Assembly: GCA_004802725.1 (NCBI GenBank)
Contig: SGPM01000165.1
Span: 1-57,075, forward strand
Length of the DNA: 57,075 bases
Direction: 5' to 3'
From: Antrodiella citrinella
Taxonomy: Eukaryota > Basidiomycota > Agaricomycetes > Polyporales > Steccherinaceae
Made by a program: the position numbers and the translations under genes. Below are positions 56,885 to 57,075 of this stretch, in pieces. Position 1 is the first letter of the stretch. Every line of letters starts with the position of its first letter. The notes under the pieces were generated by a model that was given only the letters and a program-made list of their open reading frames with translations, was not told the DNA's origin and did not search any database.

Positions 56885-57075
56885 TTTGCTGTCACGGCGG
56901 GTTGGGGGTGCGTGTTTGCTATAACGCTTTATGAGTTGTGCACGTTCTGACGTTTGTGCACGTGCTATTTGGGCGCTCTACAGTCTTGTGAGTACTTCCA
57001 TGCCAATTCCCTGCGATGTTTGGCTGACATACACAGGTCTGGGGCGTGTTCCAAGACTACTATCAGGCGCATCTC
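56885..57075 (+). pseudogene. Possible N-terminal fragment of an MFS monocarboxylate-transporter-like gene
   Basis: Translations show AGWGCVFAITLYELCTF, then in another frame ALYSL, and after a GTGAGT...ACACAG intron (about 56990-57037) VWGVFQDYYQAHL. This order (GWGW-type helix, then YS-GVFQDYY) is that of the first helix of fungal MCT-family transporters. A stop and frame change separate the first two pieces, so the gene is probably broken or has an extra unrecognised intron. It runs off the window. Confidence 0.35.

Noticed and set aside
1..57075. tRNA genes, rRNA and CRISPR arrays
   Set aside because: Scanned by eye for B-box-like GGTTCGA motifs with a paired acceptor stem and for regularly spaced repeats; none was convincing. 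CRISPR is not expected in a fungal nuclear genome.

Overview
This is a stretch of a basidiomycete (probably Agaricomycete) nuclear genome. The evidence is intron-dense genes with roughly 45-60 base GT-AG introns, short intergenic gaps, frequent tail-to-tail and head-to-head neighbours, and gene families typical of mushrooms (a Myb/SANT-like domain fragment, an AT-hook/zinc-finger transposon-type gene, large membrane-anchored amidohydrolases, TRP/Flc-like channels). No tRNA, rRNA or CRISPR array was seen.

Left end (1-10.1 kb) is a nest of mobile elements. A complete Ty3/gypsy chromovirus occupies 904-8526. It has 360-base LTRs (family A), gag, pol (protease, RT, RNase H, integrase, chromodomain), then two extra ORFs not expected of a plain chromovirus. 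It appears to use Tf1-type self-priming. Upstream of its 5' LTR lies the 3' end of a second, head-to-tail copy (304-903). A second repeat family (B, ending in GTGCATCA) occurs at 1-303, up to 9555, and inverted at 55808-55957. Each copy abuts a broken sequence; one of these is a minus-strand Myb/SANT-like gene (9533-10064).

Central core (10.3-48.6 kb) is ordinary housekeeping sequence. In order: APS kinase (+), a GCK/STE20 kinase (-), eIF2B gamma (+), eIF3c (-), an OM14-like mitochondrial outer-membrane protein (-), the Mgs1/WRNIP1 AAA+ ATPase (-), a CLIP-170/Tip1-like microtubule tip protein (+), a SUV39/Clr4-type H3K9 methyltransferase with a very long disordered N-terminus (-), a TRP/Flc-like channel (-), phosphopantothenoylcysteine decarboxylase (-), a class 3 lipase (-), ATP synthase OSCP (+), a membrane-anchored amidohydrolase (-), and a class II histone deacetylase with an Arb2 domain (+). 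Themes that recur are translation initiation (eIF2B gamma and eIF3c, tail to tail) and heterochromatin (an H3K9 methyltransferase and an HDA1/Clr3-type deacetylase, about 13 kb apart).

Right end (48.7-57 kb) starts with a second amidohydrolase paralogous to the first, on the other side of the deacetylase. Then come a roughly 400-base foldback element, two family A solo LTRs (minus orientation) bracketing a truncated AT-hook/zinc-finger gene, and at the edge a possible start of an MFS monocarboxylate-transporter-like gene that seems broken.

Coding spans were reassembled by hand from splice signals and protein-family conservation. Where the exon lengths sum to a multiple of three (APS kinase, GCK kinase, eIF2B gamma, OSCP), the model is given exon by exon.
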